Assembly: GCA_003212005.1 (NCBI GenBank)
Contig: QCRE01000003.1
Coordinates: 1-64,000, forward strand
Direction: 5' to 3'
Length of the DNA stretch: 64,000 nucleotides
From: Prochlorococcus sp. AG-459-M13
GTDB taxonomy: Bacteria; Cyanobacteriota; Cyanobacteriia; PCC-6307; Cyanobiaceae
The notes beneath the pieces are model-generated. The model saw only the letters and a program-made list of their open reading frames with translations, did not search any database and was not told where the DNA came from. The first letter of the stretch is position 1; each line of letters opens with the position of its first letter. Both the position numbers and the translations under genes were made by a program. Positions 47,719 to 56,795 of the stretch are shown one piece after another.

Positions 47719-48720
47719 ATGAATTTAATTATTCGCCCAAGAAGATTAAGAAGGTCAGAGGCAATTAGAGAGATGGTTAGAGAAAACCATTTAAATCCTG
47801 CAGATTTTATATATCCATTGTTCATTCATGAAAAGGACTATAAAGAAGAAATATCTGCAATGCCTGGAATTTATAGATGGGATATTGCTGGATTAGTAAA
47901 AGAAGTTTTCAGAGCTTGGGATCTGGGCATTAGATGTGTTGTCCTTTTCCCAAAAATTGATAATAGTTTAAAAACAGAAGATGGATCTGAGTGTTTCAAT
48001 GAAGCCGGCTTAATACCTAAAGCCATCAGGATGTTAAAAAAAGAGATACCTGAAATGGCAATAATGACAGATGTTGCATTAGATCCCTATTCATGCGATG
48101 GACATGATGGATTGGTTGATGATAATGGGAAAATATTGAATGATGAAACTATTGAGGTTCTGAAAAAACAGTCTATTATCCAAGCACGAGCAGGAGCTGA
48201 TTTTATCGGTCCAAGTGACATGATGGATGGTAGAGTTGGAGCTATAAGGTCGGCTTTGGATCTTGAGGGCTTTAGTGATGTAGGAATTATTAGTTATACA
48301 GCAAAATTCTCATCTGCCTATTATGGTCCTTTTAGAACAGCTTTAGATTCTGCTCCGAAAAAGAATAATAAGAAAATAATTCCTGATAACAAGTCCACAT
48401 ATCAAATGGATCCTGCTAATTCAAAGGAGGCTTTAATAGAAGCCGCATTAGATCAGTATGAAGGAGCAGATATCCTAATGGTTAAACCAGGTGTTTCTTA
48501 TTTAGATATAGTTTATAGAATAAGTAATTTTACAAATAAACCTTTAGCTGCTTATAACGTTAGTGGAGAATATTCCATGGTTAAAGCTGCTGCTCTGAAA
48601 AATTGGATTGATGAAAAGGATATTGTTCTAGAAACATTACTCAGTTTTAAAAGAGCAGGAGCTAAATTAATTCTTACCTATCATGCTTGTGATGCATCAA
48701 AATGGTTGAAAGAAAAATAA
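47719..48720 (+). CDS. hemB: Delta-aminolevulinic acid dehydratase (porphobilinogen synthase)
   Basis: HemB joins two aminolevulinate molecules into porphobilinogen, the first common step to chlorophyll and heme. The 333-residue protein has the Schiff-base lysines in the ISYTAKFSSAYYGPFR region and in DILMVKPGVSYLDIV. The metal-site segment reads DVALDPYSCDGHDGLVDDNG, rich in aspartate rather than the zinc-type cysteine triad, so it is the Mg-dependent plant/cyanobacterial form. The promoter region is the 220-bp spacer shared with the divergent carbon-uptake operon. Confidence 0.97.
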   Translation: MNLIIRPRRLRRSEAIREMVRENHLNPADFIYPLFIHEKDYKEEISAMPGIYRWDIAGLVKEVFRAWDLGIRCVVLFPKIDNSLKTEDGSECFNEAGLIPKAIRMLKKEIPEMAIMTDVALDPYSCDGHDGLVDDNGKILNDETIEVLKKQSIIQARAGADFIGPSDMMDGRVGAIRSALDLEGFSDVGIISYTAKFSSAYYGPFRTALDSAPKKNNKKIIPDNKSTYQMDPANSKEALIEAALDQYEGADILMVKPGVSYLDIVYRISNFTNKPLAAYNVSGEYSMVKAAALKNWIDEKDIVLETLLSFKRAGAKLILTYHACDASKWLKEK

Positions 48721-48777
48721 AAACTCATTAAAAATGAAATTTTTGTTTATTCTAAATAATATATTCTATTAATTGTT

Positions 48778-49170
48778 TTGCTTTTAAATGGTACAAAAGG
48801 TGTTCAAAGAATTGGGCACATTGCACTTAGAGTAAAAAATCTCGAAAGAGCTAAGTCTTTTTATTTGGAATTAGGGATGAAATTAATTTGGGATGATAAA
48901 GATTGGTGTTATTTGGAGGCTGGAGAAGGCAAAGATGGAATTGCTTTGTTAGGTAAAAGTTATAAAGCAGCCGGCCCACATTTTGCTTTCCATTTTGAAG
49001 ACAAAAAGGAAGTGGAAAATATTTATTGTGATTTAAAAAAATCTGGGGTAAAAGTTGCACCCATTCATGAACATCGTGATGGAACAGCTTCTTTTTACAT
49101 GCAAGATACTGAAGGTAATTGGTTAGAAATGCTTTATGTTCCTGCAGGTGGAATTAAGTCAAATATTTGA
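48778..49170 (+). CDS. gloA: Lactoylglutathione lyase-like VOC protein
   Basis: The 130 residues form one glyoxalase-I-type VOC domain. The candidate metal ligands are His in RIGHIALRVKNL, a glutamate in the CYLEAGEG region, His in PHFAFHFED and Glu in WLEMLYVPAG. Glyoxalase I detoxifies methylglyoxal with glutathione, and gshB elsewhere in the window shows that glutathione is made. Other VOC functions cannot be ruled out. The start is TTG at 48778, since no ATG exists before the conserved first strand. It precedes mutS2 by 13 bp on the same strand. Confidence 0.82.
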   Translation: MLLNGTKGVQRIGHIALRVKNLERAKSFYLELGMKLIWDDKDWCYLEAGEGKDGIALLGKSYKAAGPHFAFHFEDKKEVENIYCDLKKSGVKVAPIHEHRDGTASFYMQDTEGNWLEMLYVPAGGIKSNI

Positions 49171-49183
49171 TTATTTTCTTTAA

Positions 49184-51595
49184 ATGAATGAGAAAAGTCA
49201 TTATAAAAAATCATTTGCATATAGATCACTATCTGAAGAATCTATAAGTCTTTTAGAGTGGGATACTTTGAAAACTCATCTTGCTTCTTTTGCTTGCACA
49301 AAAATGGGAAAAAATGCAATTTTAGATTTTGAAATCCCTACTAAATACGATATCTCAAAGAGACTATTGCAAGAAACTATCGAAATAAATAATTTAGAAA
49401 AGCATCTAGATAAATCGATTAGTTTTTCGGGGGTGTTTGATATCACAAAAAATATTGAGATTTGTTCAAAAGGGGGGGTAATTACTTCTTCTAATTTATA
49501 TGAAATTGCCGAAACAATATCTGCTGCAAGAGAATTAAAAAAAATATTATTAGATAATGAGGAAAGACCGTTCATCTCGTCATTTTTAAATCGTTTAATT
49601 GATCATAGTCAAATTGAGAAAATTCTGAAAATTGGTATTGAATCCAATGGTAGAGTTTCAGATCGAGCTAGTCAAAACTTGGCAAGCCTTAGACAAGAAT
49701 TGTTATCTAAAAAGTTAGAAAGGAGGTTATTAGTTGATAAATTTATTCAAAAAAATATCAATTATATGCAAGATACTACTATTGGTGACAGATTTGGGAG
49801 ACCTGTTTTAGCTGTAAAAGTAAACTTTGCCGAGAGATTCAAAGGAATAATTCATGATTCTTCTGCATCTGGAAATACTATATATTTAGAGCCGGAATCT
49901 ATAGTTTTAAAGGGTAATAAAATTGCTTCTATTGAGGCTAAAGTCTCAGGAGAAGAATTTAAATTATTAAAAGAGTGGTCACAAATTATTTGTGACAATT
50001 ATAAAAGTCTTATTGACATGTCAGCTATTCTCTTGAGAACGGAGCTAGCTCTAATACGTTCAAGATATTCAAATTGGATTGGAGGTAATGCACCTGTAGT
50101 TGAAAATAATCCAATTGTTACTTTGATTGGTTTTTCTCATCCTCTAATGATTTGGGAAAATAAAAAAAAAGGAGCTTCGAAACCTGTTCCTATAGATTTT
50201 CATATAAATAGAGCCACCAAAGTAGTAGCTATTACTGGGCCTAATACTGGAGGTAAAACTGTTGCTTTAAAAGGTTTAGGGATAGCATTATTGATGGTTA
50301 GATCAGGATTATTTGTTCCTTCAATAAAAAAACCTATTATCCCTTTTTGTCCAAATATATTTGTTGATATCGGGGATGATCAATCCTTAGAAGGAAATTT
50401 ATCTACTTTTAGCGGCCATATTTTTCGAATTAAAAATATATTGGAATCGCTTAAAAATAAAAAGGGCTTATCAGTTGTTTTGTTAGATGAAATAGGTTCT
50501 GGAACTGATCCATCTGAAGGTACTGCTCTTGCAATCGCATTACTTAAAGAATTTGCAAAAATATCTGATATTACTCTCGCTACTACTCATTATGGCGACA
50601 TTAAGGCTTTAAAATATAGCGATAACAGATTTGAAAATGTTTCTGTTTCTTTTGACGAAGAATCTCTCAAACCAATGTATACACTTAATTGGGGATTGCC
50701 TGGCAGAAGTAACGCTTTATCAATTTCAAAAAGAATTGGAATTCATGAAAAAATACTTAATGAAGCGTCTAAATATTTAGAACCAAAAGAAGTTGAAAAC
50801 ATAAATAATATTATTAAGGGATTAGAAGAGGAAAGGATAAAGCAGCAAAATTCGGCAGAAGAGGCAGCTGAACTTATAGCTAGAACGGAAATATTGCATG
50901 AAGAAATAAAAAAGAACTATGAATACCAAAAATTGAACGCTGAAAAAATACAAGAAAGTGAAAGGCAAAAATTATCAAAACATATTAAAGCAGCTAAAAA
51001 AGAGGTTATTAATTTGATTAAGAGATTAAAAGACCAAAATGCAAATGGGGAAGATTCTAGATTGATTGGAATAAGGCTCAAAGAAATTGAGAACGAACAT
51101 CTAAATCAACCAGTTACCACAAAGGCGATATCTTGGAGTCCTAAAATTGGAGATTTTATAAAAATTAAAAGTTTAAATAGTACAGGTCAAATAATAGATT
51201 TAGATGAAAAAACTAAATCTTTTGAGGTTAAATGTGGATTATTTAGAAGTACTTTATCAATTAATGATTTTGAAGGTATTAATGGGGAAAAACCCGATTT
51301 AAAAAATTCTAAAATTCAAGTTAATGCTGTAAAGGATGATTTTTCTTTTTCTAAAATTAGAACTAGTAAAAACACGTTAGATGTGAGGGGGATGCGAGTT
51401 CATGAAGCAGAAATAATAATTGAAGAAAAGATGCGAAAATTTCATGGCCCTCTTTGGATAATTCATGGAATTGGAACTGGAAAATTGAAGAAAGGTTTAC
51501 GTGTTTGGTTATCTGGTTTAAATTATGTTGATAAAGTTGAAGATGCTGCAATTAATGAAGGAGGGGCTGGTTGCAGTATTGCGTGGATAAAATAA
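49184..51595 (+). CDS. mutS2: MutS2 family endonuclease/ATPase
   Basis: MutS2 differs from mismatch-repair MutS by lacking the mismatch-binding domain; it acts on branched DNA or, as shown in some bacteria, on collided ribosomes. The 803 residues hold a helical lever region, the ABC-type ATPase with GPNTGGKTVALKGLG and VVLLDEIGSGTDPSEG, a long coiled coil (about 520-640), and a C-terminal Smr nuclease domain starting LDVRGMRVHEAEIIIEEKM with IIHGIGTGKLKKGLR. All motifs look intact. The gene precedes obgE by 39 bp. Confidence 0.95.
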   Translation: MNEKSHYKKSFAYRSLSEESISLLEWDTLKTHLASFACTKMGKNAILDFEIPTKYDISKRLLQETIEINNLEKHLDKSISFSGVFDITKNIEICSKGGVITSSNLYEIAETISAARELKKILLDNEERPFISSFLNRLIDHSQIEKILKIGIESNGRVSDRASQNLASLRQELLSKKLERRLLVDKFIQKNINYMQDTTIGDRFGRPVLAVKVNFAERFKGIIHDSSASGNTIYLEPESIVLKGNKIASIEAKVSGEEFKLLKEWSQIICDNYKSLIDMSAILLRTELALIRSRYSNWIGGNAPVVENNPIVTLIGFSHPLMIWENKKKGASKPVPIDFHINRATKVVAITGPNTGGKTVALKGLGIALLMVRSGLFVPSIKKPIIPFCPNIFVDIGDDQSLEGNLSTFSGHIFRIKNILESLKNKKGLSVVLLDEIGSGTDPSEGTALAIALLKEFAKISDITLATTHYGDIKALKYSDNRFENVSVSFDEESLKPMYTLNWGLPGRSNALSISKRIGIHEKILNEASKYLEPKEVENINNIIKGLEEERIKQQNSAEEAAELIARTEILHEEIKKNYEYQKLNAEKIQESERQKLSKHIKAAKKEVINLIKRLKDQNANGEDSRLIGIRLKEIENEHLNQPVTTKAISWSPKIGDFIKIKSLNSTGQIIDLDEKTKSFEVKCGLFRSTLSINDFEGINGEKPDLKNSKIQVNAVKDDFSFSKIRTSKNTLDVRGMRVHEAEIIIEEKMRKFHGPLWIIHGIGTGKLKKGLRVWLSGLNYVDKVEDAAINEGGAGCSIAWIK

Positions 51596-51634
51596 AATTT
51601 GTAAATATCTAAAAAATTATTTATAAACTTTTAA

Positions 51635-52618
51635 GTGCAATTTATTGATCAAGCTAACATTATTCTCAAAGCTGGTAAAGGTGGCAATGGGATAGTTTCA
51701 TTTAGAAGAGAAAAGTTTGTTCCTGCAGGAGGACCTTCTGGAGGTAATGGAGGGAAGGGTGGTTCAATAATACTCATCGCTGATAGTAATCTTCAAACAC
51801 TTTTGGATTTTAAATTTAATAGAGAAATACTTGCCAAAGATGGTATTAAAGGAGGGCCAAACAAAAGGACTGGAGCTTCAGGGGAAAATACAATCCTTAA
51901 AGTTCCTTGCGGTACCCAAGTAAGAGATATCCAGTCTGGCATTATTTTAGGTGATCTAACTCAAGATAATCAGAGATTAATTGTTGCTTATGGAGGTAGA
52001 GGTGGACATGGTAATGCATATTACTTAAGTAATGAAAATAGAGCTCCGGAATCTTTTACGGAGGGGGGAGAAGGAGAGATTTGGGAGGTGCAATTAGAAT
52101 TAAAACTTCTTGCGGAAGTAGGCATAATAGGGCTCCCAAATGCAGGGAAAAGCACGTTGATTTCTGTTTTATCATCTGCACGTCCTAAAATTGCGAACTA
52201 TCCTTTTACAACTTTAATACCTAATCTAGGTGTTGTAAGGAAGTCTGATGGGAATGGATGCCTTTTTGCAGATATTCCAGGTTTAATATCTGGAGCATCT
52301 AGAGGAGTAGGTTTGGGGCATGACTTTTTAAGGCACATACAAAGAACTAAGCTTCTTATTCATTTGATTGATGCAATTGCAGATAATCCTATTGATGATT
52401 TTGAGATAATTGAGGAAGAATTAAAAAAATATGGCAACGGTCTTATAGATAAAAAAAGAATAGTAGTTCTCAATAAAATAGAACTTGTAGATGAAGATTA
52501 TTTGCGGAAAATCACAAAAAAGTTGGAAAATTTATCTAAGAAAAAAGTTTTTGTTATTTCTTCATCTTTACGAAAAGGCCTTTCTGTACTACTGTCTGAG
52601 GTTTGGAAAAAGATTTAA
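51635..52618 (+). CDS. obgE: GTPase Obg/CgtA
   Basis: Obg is an essential GTPase in 50S assembly and stress control. The 327-residue protein begins at GTG 51635 and shows the glycine-rich Obg domain (residues 1-158, including [19 protein letters not shown] and [14 protein letters not shown]). The G domain has [12 protein letters not shown], the switch region [19 protein letters not shown] and VLNKIELV. The variable C-terminal OCT domain is absent, which is usual in cyanobacteria. It follows mutS2 on the same strand. Confidence 0.96.
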   Translation: MQFIDQANIILKAGKGGNGIVSFRREKFVPAGGPSGGNGGKGGSIILIADSNLQTLLDFKFNREILAKDGIKGGPNKRTGASGENTILKVPCGTQVRDIQSGIILGDLTQDNQRLIVAYGGRGGHGNAYYLSNENRAPESFTEGGEGEIWEVQLELKLLAEVGIIGLPNAGKSTLISVLSSARPKIANYPFTTLIPNLGVVRKSDGNGCLFADIPGLISGASRGVGLGHDFLRHIQRTKLLIHLIDAIADNPIDDFEIIEEELKKYGNGLIDKKRIVVLNKIELVDEDYLRKITKKLENLSKKKVFVISSSLRKGLSVLLSEVWKKI

Positions 52619-52705
52619 ATTTTTGAAGAAATCAGTTTATTGAAAAAAATACTTGATTTAATAATAAAAATTAGTCATAAAGTATATACTGCCTTTAATA
52701 AACTT

Positions 52706-52888
52706 ATGAATTTTTATAGTTGCTTTGATAAACAAGGAAAAATAATTGCAAGATGTCAGACCATCCAGGATATTGAAGTTTTAAAGAAAATGGGAAGACC
52801 GATAGTTGAAGTAAAAGAAATGAAGAATGAAGAATCAGTGGTCTGCTCATTAACTGGGAGTCCTTCAGATTTCAATATGGATTATTAA
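52706..52888 (+). CDS. Short conserved protein of unknown function
   Basis: From ATG 52706 the protein has 60 residues. The frame is open back to TTG 52640, but the conserved-looking part begins MNFYSCFDKQGKIIARCQTI, and a TATACT hexamer at 52685-52690 could be the promoter for a short leader. The protein is polar, has three cysteines, and ends VVCSLTGSPSDFNMDY. No membrane span or known domain is evident. It follows obgE by 87 bp and is closed by a strong terminator. I cannot suggest a function. Confidence 0.66.
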   Translation: MNFYSCFDKQGKIIARCQTIQDIEVLKKMGRPIVEVKEMKNEESVVCSLTGSPSDFNMDY

Positions 52889-52919
52889 AAAAAAAAGGGC
52901 TTTTTAAAAGCCCTTTTTT
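52887..52919. terminator. Bidirectional intrinsic terminator
   Basis: An A-tract, AAGGGCTTTT, a short loop, AAAAGCCCTT and a T-tract form a symmetric hairpin. It serves the small plus-strand gene (overlapping its stop) and the convergent CP12 gene. The stem is perfect, and both flanks supply a U run on the respective strand. Confidence 0.85.
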
Positions 52920-52943
52920 ATTTGAATTATGAAATATTAAAGT

Positions 52944-53162
52944 TTAATCGTCATAAACTAAACATTCAGGTTCATCTGGATTAGCGTCGCAAAATAATTC
53001 CAATGCATTAGGATCATGCTTATCTTCAGGATGATGAACCTTATAATCTTCAAGTTCCTTTAATTCTTCAGTTAAATGTCTGACCTTAGGAAGATTACCC
53101 TCTTCTTTTGCAGAGGCGATTTCCGATTGATCTTTTTGAATGTGTTCGTCAATGGATTTCAT
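52944..53162 (-). CDS. Calvin-cycle regulator CP12
   Basis: CP12 is a small disordered protein that binds GAPDH and phosphoribulokinase and shuts down the Calvin cycle in the dark. The 72 residues show the central helix (EEGNLPKVRHLTEELKELED) and the conserved C-terminal module with FCDANPDEPECLVYDD, giving the C-terminal cysteine pair that forms the GAPDH-binding loop. The N-terminal cysteine pair, which contacts PRK in other CP12 proteins, is missing, since the rest has no Cys. That matches the short forms reported in marine picocyanobacteria. A 130-bp spacer upstream separates it from the GST-like gene. Confidence 0.93.
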   Translation of the reverse strand: MKSIDEHIQKDQSEIASAKEEGNLPKVRHLTEELKELEDYKVHHPEDKHDPNALELFCDANPDEPECLVYDD

Positions 53163-53292
53163 TTTGAGCTTTTCATACTTACGTAGACATCTATAACATA
53201 GTTAATTTTAATTGACTTTGCATTATCTATTAATAAGATCCGTGTTCATTACAACATCTAATTCATAAGTAAGTTTTGATTTTAAGATTTAA

Positions 53293-54240
53293 TTATATAG
53301 CGTTTGATTGCATTATCTCCTTTAAAGAAGGGAGAATTGGAGTAATTTGACTCGGGTTTAAAGGAAAAATTGCTTTGTAATAGTCTGTTTTCCATTCAGA
53401 ATCAAAACATGTTTCAGCAACATCAGTTAATTTAAAAAATTTTAATCTCCATTCAATAATTTTCTCAAAATCTAATAGTTCTTGTTCAGTACATTTAAAA
53501 AGTTTGCTATATATCAATTCCCATCTTATAAGTGTTGGGAAAAGGTAAATATCTGCGAAAGTCAACTCTTCTCCAAATATCCAATCCCCTTCATTACGGC
53601 TCATTATATTTTGAACCTCATTTAAAGCTGAGAAAAGATTTTTACTTGCTTTCTCATATGATGACTGGTTTCTGGCGAATCCACACTGATATACACCATC
53701 ATTAATATTATTATGAATTAATTTTAAAAACTTTTGATTACAGTCTTGGATATTTAGTGTTTGATATTTCGATTCACTTTTTATTGAATTAAGTAATATT
53801 ACTATCTGGGAACTTTCATTAGATAAAATATTTGCTTTATCGTTGTCAAAACCAATTAAAAGAGGTAAAGTCGCTCGGAAAATTATTTTTTTATTAGATT
53901 TTTTGTAAAGTTCAGAAAGCCTCTTAAATCCTTTGAAATTTTTATTAAAAATCCATTCACCATGTTCAACATCTGCTTTTAAAAAAACAACTTTTACTTC
54001 ATTAGAAAGGTTTTTTATTTTATGGATGAGTAAAGTTCTGTGACACCAAGGACAAGATTTACCGAGCAATAAATAAATTTGTTCATTTTCTTTAATAATA
54101 TTGTAATCACTTTTATTTGTTATTCCTCTAGGCCTTTTATAATTACCTTATGGATCTGATGGTGCAAAACCATCCATTAATTTTGTCCAAAACCAATACC
54201 AAAAGATTTTTGAGGCTTTAATTAAGTATTTATTTTGCAT
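53293..54240 (-). pseudogene. Glutathione S-transferase-like gene interrupted by an in-frame stop
   Basis: The frame from ATG 54240 encodes MQNKYLIKASKIFWYWFWTK and LMDGFAPSDP, then meets TAA at 54148-54150 (codon 31). It continues as clearly coding sequence (GNYKRPRGITNKSDYNI, then EQIYLLLGKSCPWCHRT) to 53293. Without the stop the product would be about 315 residues, with a thioredoxin-like CPWC site and a C-terminal helical GST domain (DWIFGEELTFADIYLFPTLI). It resembles glutathionyl-hydroquinone-reductase-type GSTs. The open part after the stop has TTG 54069 as its first usual start, giving 258 residues but losing the first beta strand. It is a recent nonsense mutation, a recoded stop or a sequencing error. 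Confidence 0.82.
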
Positions 54241-54262
54241 TAGGTTTTATTTTAAAGAAAAA

Positions 54263-55168
54263 ATGACTGTTCAAAGAATACTTATCGTTTCAGGCACACA
54301 TGGGAATGAAATTAATCCTGTTTGGGCTGTTAATCAATTTAATCGAGAGGAGAATAGAATTAAAAAAGGTATTGAGTATGAGTACATAATAGGCAATCCT
54401 ATTGCTTATGAAAAAGGCTGTAGATATTTAGATGTAGATTTAAATAGATCTTTTAAAGAAAGTAAGAATTATCATCAATACAAGAATACTATCTATGAAA
54501 TTAATAGAGCTAACTTTTTAGTGGATCAATTTGGAATAGATGGATCTAAACCCTGCCAAATTGCTATCGATTTGCATACCACAACTGCAAATATGGGAAC
54601 GAGTATAGTTTTGTATGGGAGGAGATTTAGAGATTTTTGTTTAGCTGCATTACTGCAGAATAAATTTGGATTGCCTATTTATCTCCATGAAAAAGATAAA
54701 GACCAAACTGGATTTCTTGTAGAAGCTTGGCCTTGTGGTTTAGTTATTGAAATAGGAGCTGTCGCACAAAATTTTTATGATCCAAAAATCATAAATAGAT
54801 TTTTAATAATAATTAGCTCTTTAAGAGAAGAGATATCTAAACTGCAAAATAAACTAATAGAATTGCCTAAGGAATTGATTATTCACGTCCATAAAGGGAG
54901 TATAGATTATCCAAGAGATGAAAAAGGAAATATTGATGGCTTGATTCATCCTGAAAGAATAAATCAAGATTGGAAAATGATTAAAAAAGGAGATCCATTA
55001 TTTCTTGATAGCCACGGGATTGTCCATAAATATGATGGAGATCAGTTAATTTGGCCTGTTTTTATTGGCGAAGTTGCTTATAAAGAAAAAAAAATTGCGA
55101 TGAGCTATACACAAAAGGAAGTTATTTATTTCAAAAATGAATGGATTCAAGAGTTTGAACGCCTTTAA
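54263..55168 (+). CDS. Aspartoacylase/succinylglutamate desuccinylase-family amidohydrolase
   Basis: The 301-residue protein matches aspartoacylase. The zinc site begins VSGTHGNEINPVWAVNQF (His and Glu ligands). The substrate arginines follow in YLDVDLNRSFKES, and the third ligand is in IAIDLHTTTANMG. The catalytic glutamate is in GLVIEIGAVAQNFY. The enzyme would hydrolyse N-acetylaspartate or a related N-acyl amino acid to acid plus amino acid; the physiological substrate in picocyanobacteria is not known. It is transcribed alone, with psbA downstream on the same strand after 436 bp. Confidence 0.88.
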   Translation: MTVQRILIVSGTHGNEINPVWAVNQFNREENRIKKGIEYEYIIGNPIAYEKGCRYLDVDLNRSFKESKNYHQYKNTIYEINRANFLVDQFGIDGSKPCQIAIDLHTTTANMGTSIVLYGRRFRDFCLAALLQNKFGLPIYLHEKDKDQTGFLVEAWPCGLVIEIGAVAQNFYDPKIINRFLIIISSLREEISKLQNKLIELPKELIIHVHKGSIDYPRDEKGNIDGLIHPERINQDWKMIKKGDPLFLDSHGIVHKYDGDQLIWPVFIGEVAYKEKKIAMSYTQKEVIYFKNEWIQEFERL

Positions 55169-55286
55169 ATTAAGAAATAAGAACAATAAATTGCTAACAG
55201 CTAATAAGAATTGTTTATTTAACAGATAAGTTTATTTAATGTTTTATAATTTATCTTTTTATTAATACCTTTTAAGATTTTTAAAT

Positions 55287-55415
55287 CTAAATTCTTTCGC
55301 TCCAATAAATAATAGCTCCAAAAGCCTCTAATTGCAGTCTTCTATTCTTAGCTTCTTTCACGGAAACCACCTCTTTTGATCTTTTGCCATTAAGAAGCCA
55401 TTCGATTATTACCAA
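55287..55415 (-). CDS. Candidate 42-residue protein, antisense-upstream of psbA
   Basis: In the large aspartoacylase-psbA spacer the minus strand carries an open frame from TTG 55415 to TAG 55287. The predicted peptide is amphipathic and protein-like: residues 2-12 read VIIEWLLNGKR, then KEVVSVKEAKNRRLQLEAFG, and it ends AIIYWSERI. Its composition, with many Lys/Arg/Glu codons and a Trp in each half, is unlike random A+T-rich DNA. No ATG exists; the frame closes at a stop 42 bases upstream of the TTG. No strong Shine-Dalgarno is seen. The function is unknown; conservation is untested. Confidence 0.5.
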   Translation of the reverse strand: MVIIEWLLNGKRSKEVVSVKEAKNRRLQLEAFGAIIYWSERI

Positions 55416-55504
55416 GTTAAATCCGCGATAACAAAGAAAATATTAAGACATAAAGGTTGTATTCTTCTTATTTTCAAAAAATAACTTTACTTACAAGAAA
55501 ACCT

Positions 55505-55536
55505 TTTACACATTTTCAGCGATTTTGGTCTAAAAT
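55505..55536 (+). promoter_or_regulatory. Candidate psbA promoter
   Basis: TAAAAT at 55531-55536 is a plausible -10 box, 69 bp before the psbA start. TTTACA at 55505-55510 and two related TTAC-type hexamers at 55486-55495 lie upstream; the 20-bp spacing is too long for an ideal -35, so an activator may help. The half-sites recall HLR1 repeats bound by RpaB, but the canonical 10-bp phasing is not met. Confidence 0.4.
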
Positions 55537-55573
55537 CATTGGAGCGGAAATTTTTATCCGTTTTTATTTACAC

Positions 55574-55589
55574 GTCTCACTTTAGAGAC
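55574..55589 (+). promoter_or_regulatory. Small hairpin in the psbA 5' leader
   Basis: GTCTC and GAGAC flank a 6-base loop, 15 bases before the psbA ATG. A stem this close to the start could modulate ribosome access or mRNA stability; no classic Shine-Dalgarno is present there. Whether it forms in vivo is not known. Confidence 0.35.
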
Positions 55590-55604
55590 ATACTTTACGA
55601 ACTC

Positions 55605-56687
55605 ATGACAACTATTCAGCAGCAGCGTTCTTCGCTGTTAAAAGGTTGGCCACAGTTTTGTGAGTGGGTAACATCAACTAACAATAGAATTTATGTTGGT
55701 TGGTTCGGCGTCTTAATGATCCCATGCCTACTTACAGCAGCGGCTTGCTTCATCGTTGCATTCATCGCAGCACCACCAGTAGACATTGACGGAATTAGAG
55801 AGCCAGTTGCTGGTTCATTCCTATATGGAAACAACATCATCTCAGGTGCAGTTGTTCCTTCATCTAATGCTATTGGTCTACACTTCTACCCAATTTGGGA
55901 AGCAGCTACAGTAGATGAGTGGTTATACAACGGTGGTCCTTACCAGCTTGTAATTTTCCACTTCCTAATCGGTATCTCAGCATACATGGGAAGACAGTGG
56001 GAGCTATCATACCGCTTAGGTATGCGTCCTTGGATCTGTGTTGCATACTCAGCACCAGTTTCAGCAGCTTTCGCAGTATTTCTTGTATACCCATTCGGTC
56101 AAGGTTCATTCTCTGACGGAATGCCTCTAGGTATCTCTGGAACATTCAACTTCATGTTTGTTTTCCAGGCAGAGCACAACATTCTTATGCACCCATTCCA
56201 TATGGCTGGTGTTGCTGGTATGTTCGGAGGATCTTTATTCTCAGCTATGCATGGTTCACTTGTTACTTCATCTCTAATCAGAGAAACAACTGAGACAGAG
56301 TCTCAGAACTATGGTTACAAGTTCGGACAAGAAGAAGAAACATATAACATCGTTGCAGCTCATGGCTACTTCGGTCGTTTGATCTTCCAATATGCAAGTT
56401 TCAACAACAGCAGAAGTCTTCACTTCTTCCTAGCTGTATTCCCAGTTGTTTGTGTATGGTTAACTTCAATGGGTATCTGCACAATGGCATTCAACCTTAA
56501 CGGTTTCAACTTCAACCAGTCAGTTGTTGATGCAAACGGTAAGATTGTTCCTACATGGGGTGATGTTCTTAACAGAGCAAACCTAGGTATGGAAGTAATG
56601 CACGAGCGTAACGCTCACAACTTCCCACTTGATCTAGCAGCAGCTGAGTCTACAACAGTAGCTCTTACAGCTCCAGCTATCGGTTAA
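55605..56687 (+). CDS. psbA: Photosystem II reaction-centre protein D1
   Basis: D1 carries most redox cofactors of photosystem II and is replaced continually in light. From ATG 55605 it has 360 residues starting [18 protein letters not shown]; the open frame upstream to 55539 is leader. Five membrane spans are evident. The region with [14 protein letters not shown] has glutamine (residue 131) where high-light D1 forms have glutamate. There is one extra residue near the N terminus relative to the usual numbering. The C terminus [22 protein letters not shown] includes the extension removed by CtpA. Codon use is distinct, with many TTC, CAC and AAC, consistent with very high expression. Confidence 0.98.
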   Translation: MTTIQQQRSSLLKGWPQFCEWVTSTNNRIYVGWFGVLMIPCLLTAAACFIVAFIAAPPVDIDGIREPVAGSFLYGNNIISGAVVPSSNAIGLHFYPIWEAATVDEWLYNGGPYQLVIFHFLIGISAYMGRQWELSYRLGMRPWICVAYSAPVSAAFAVFLVYPFGQGSFSDGMPLGISGTFNFMFVFQAEHNILMHPFHMAGVAGMFGGSLFSAMHGSLVTSSLIRETTETESQNYGYKFGQEEETYNIVAAHGYFGRLIFQYASFNNSRSLHFFLAVFPVVCVWLTSMGICTMAFNLNGFNFNQSVVDANGKIVPTWGDVLNRANLGMEVMHERNAHNFPLDLAAAESTTVALTAPAIG

Positions 56688-56708
56688 GCTTAAAGTTCTT
56701 AAATTTAC

Positions 56709-56736
56709 AAGCCCCCTTTTTGGGGGCTTTTTTTTG
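56709..56736 (+). terminator. psbA intrinsic terminator
   Basis: AAGCCCCC, a 5-base T loop, GGGGGCTT and a run of T follow the psbA stop by about 20 bases. It is a strong, perfect GC stem in otherwise A+T-rich DNA. Confidence 0.92.
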
Positions 56737-56795
56737 TTTATTTATTCATTGAGTTCATATAATAGTTAGTAGAACTCAAACAATTTGATATTTCT

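Noticed and set aside
55539-55604. Upstream start for D1
   Set aside because: The 22 extra residues match no D1, and this stretch is the mRNA leader with a hairpin.
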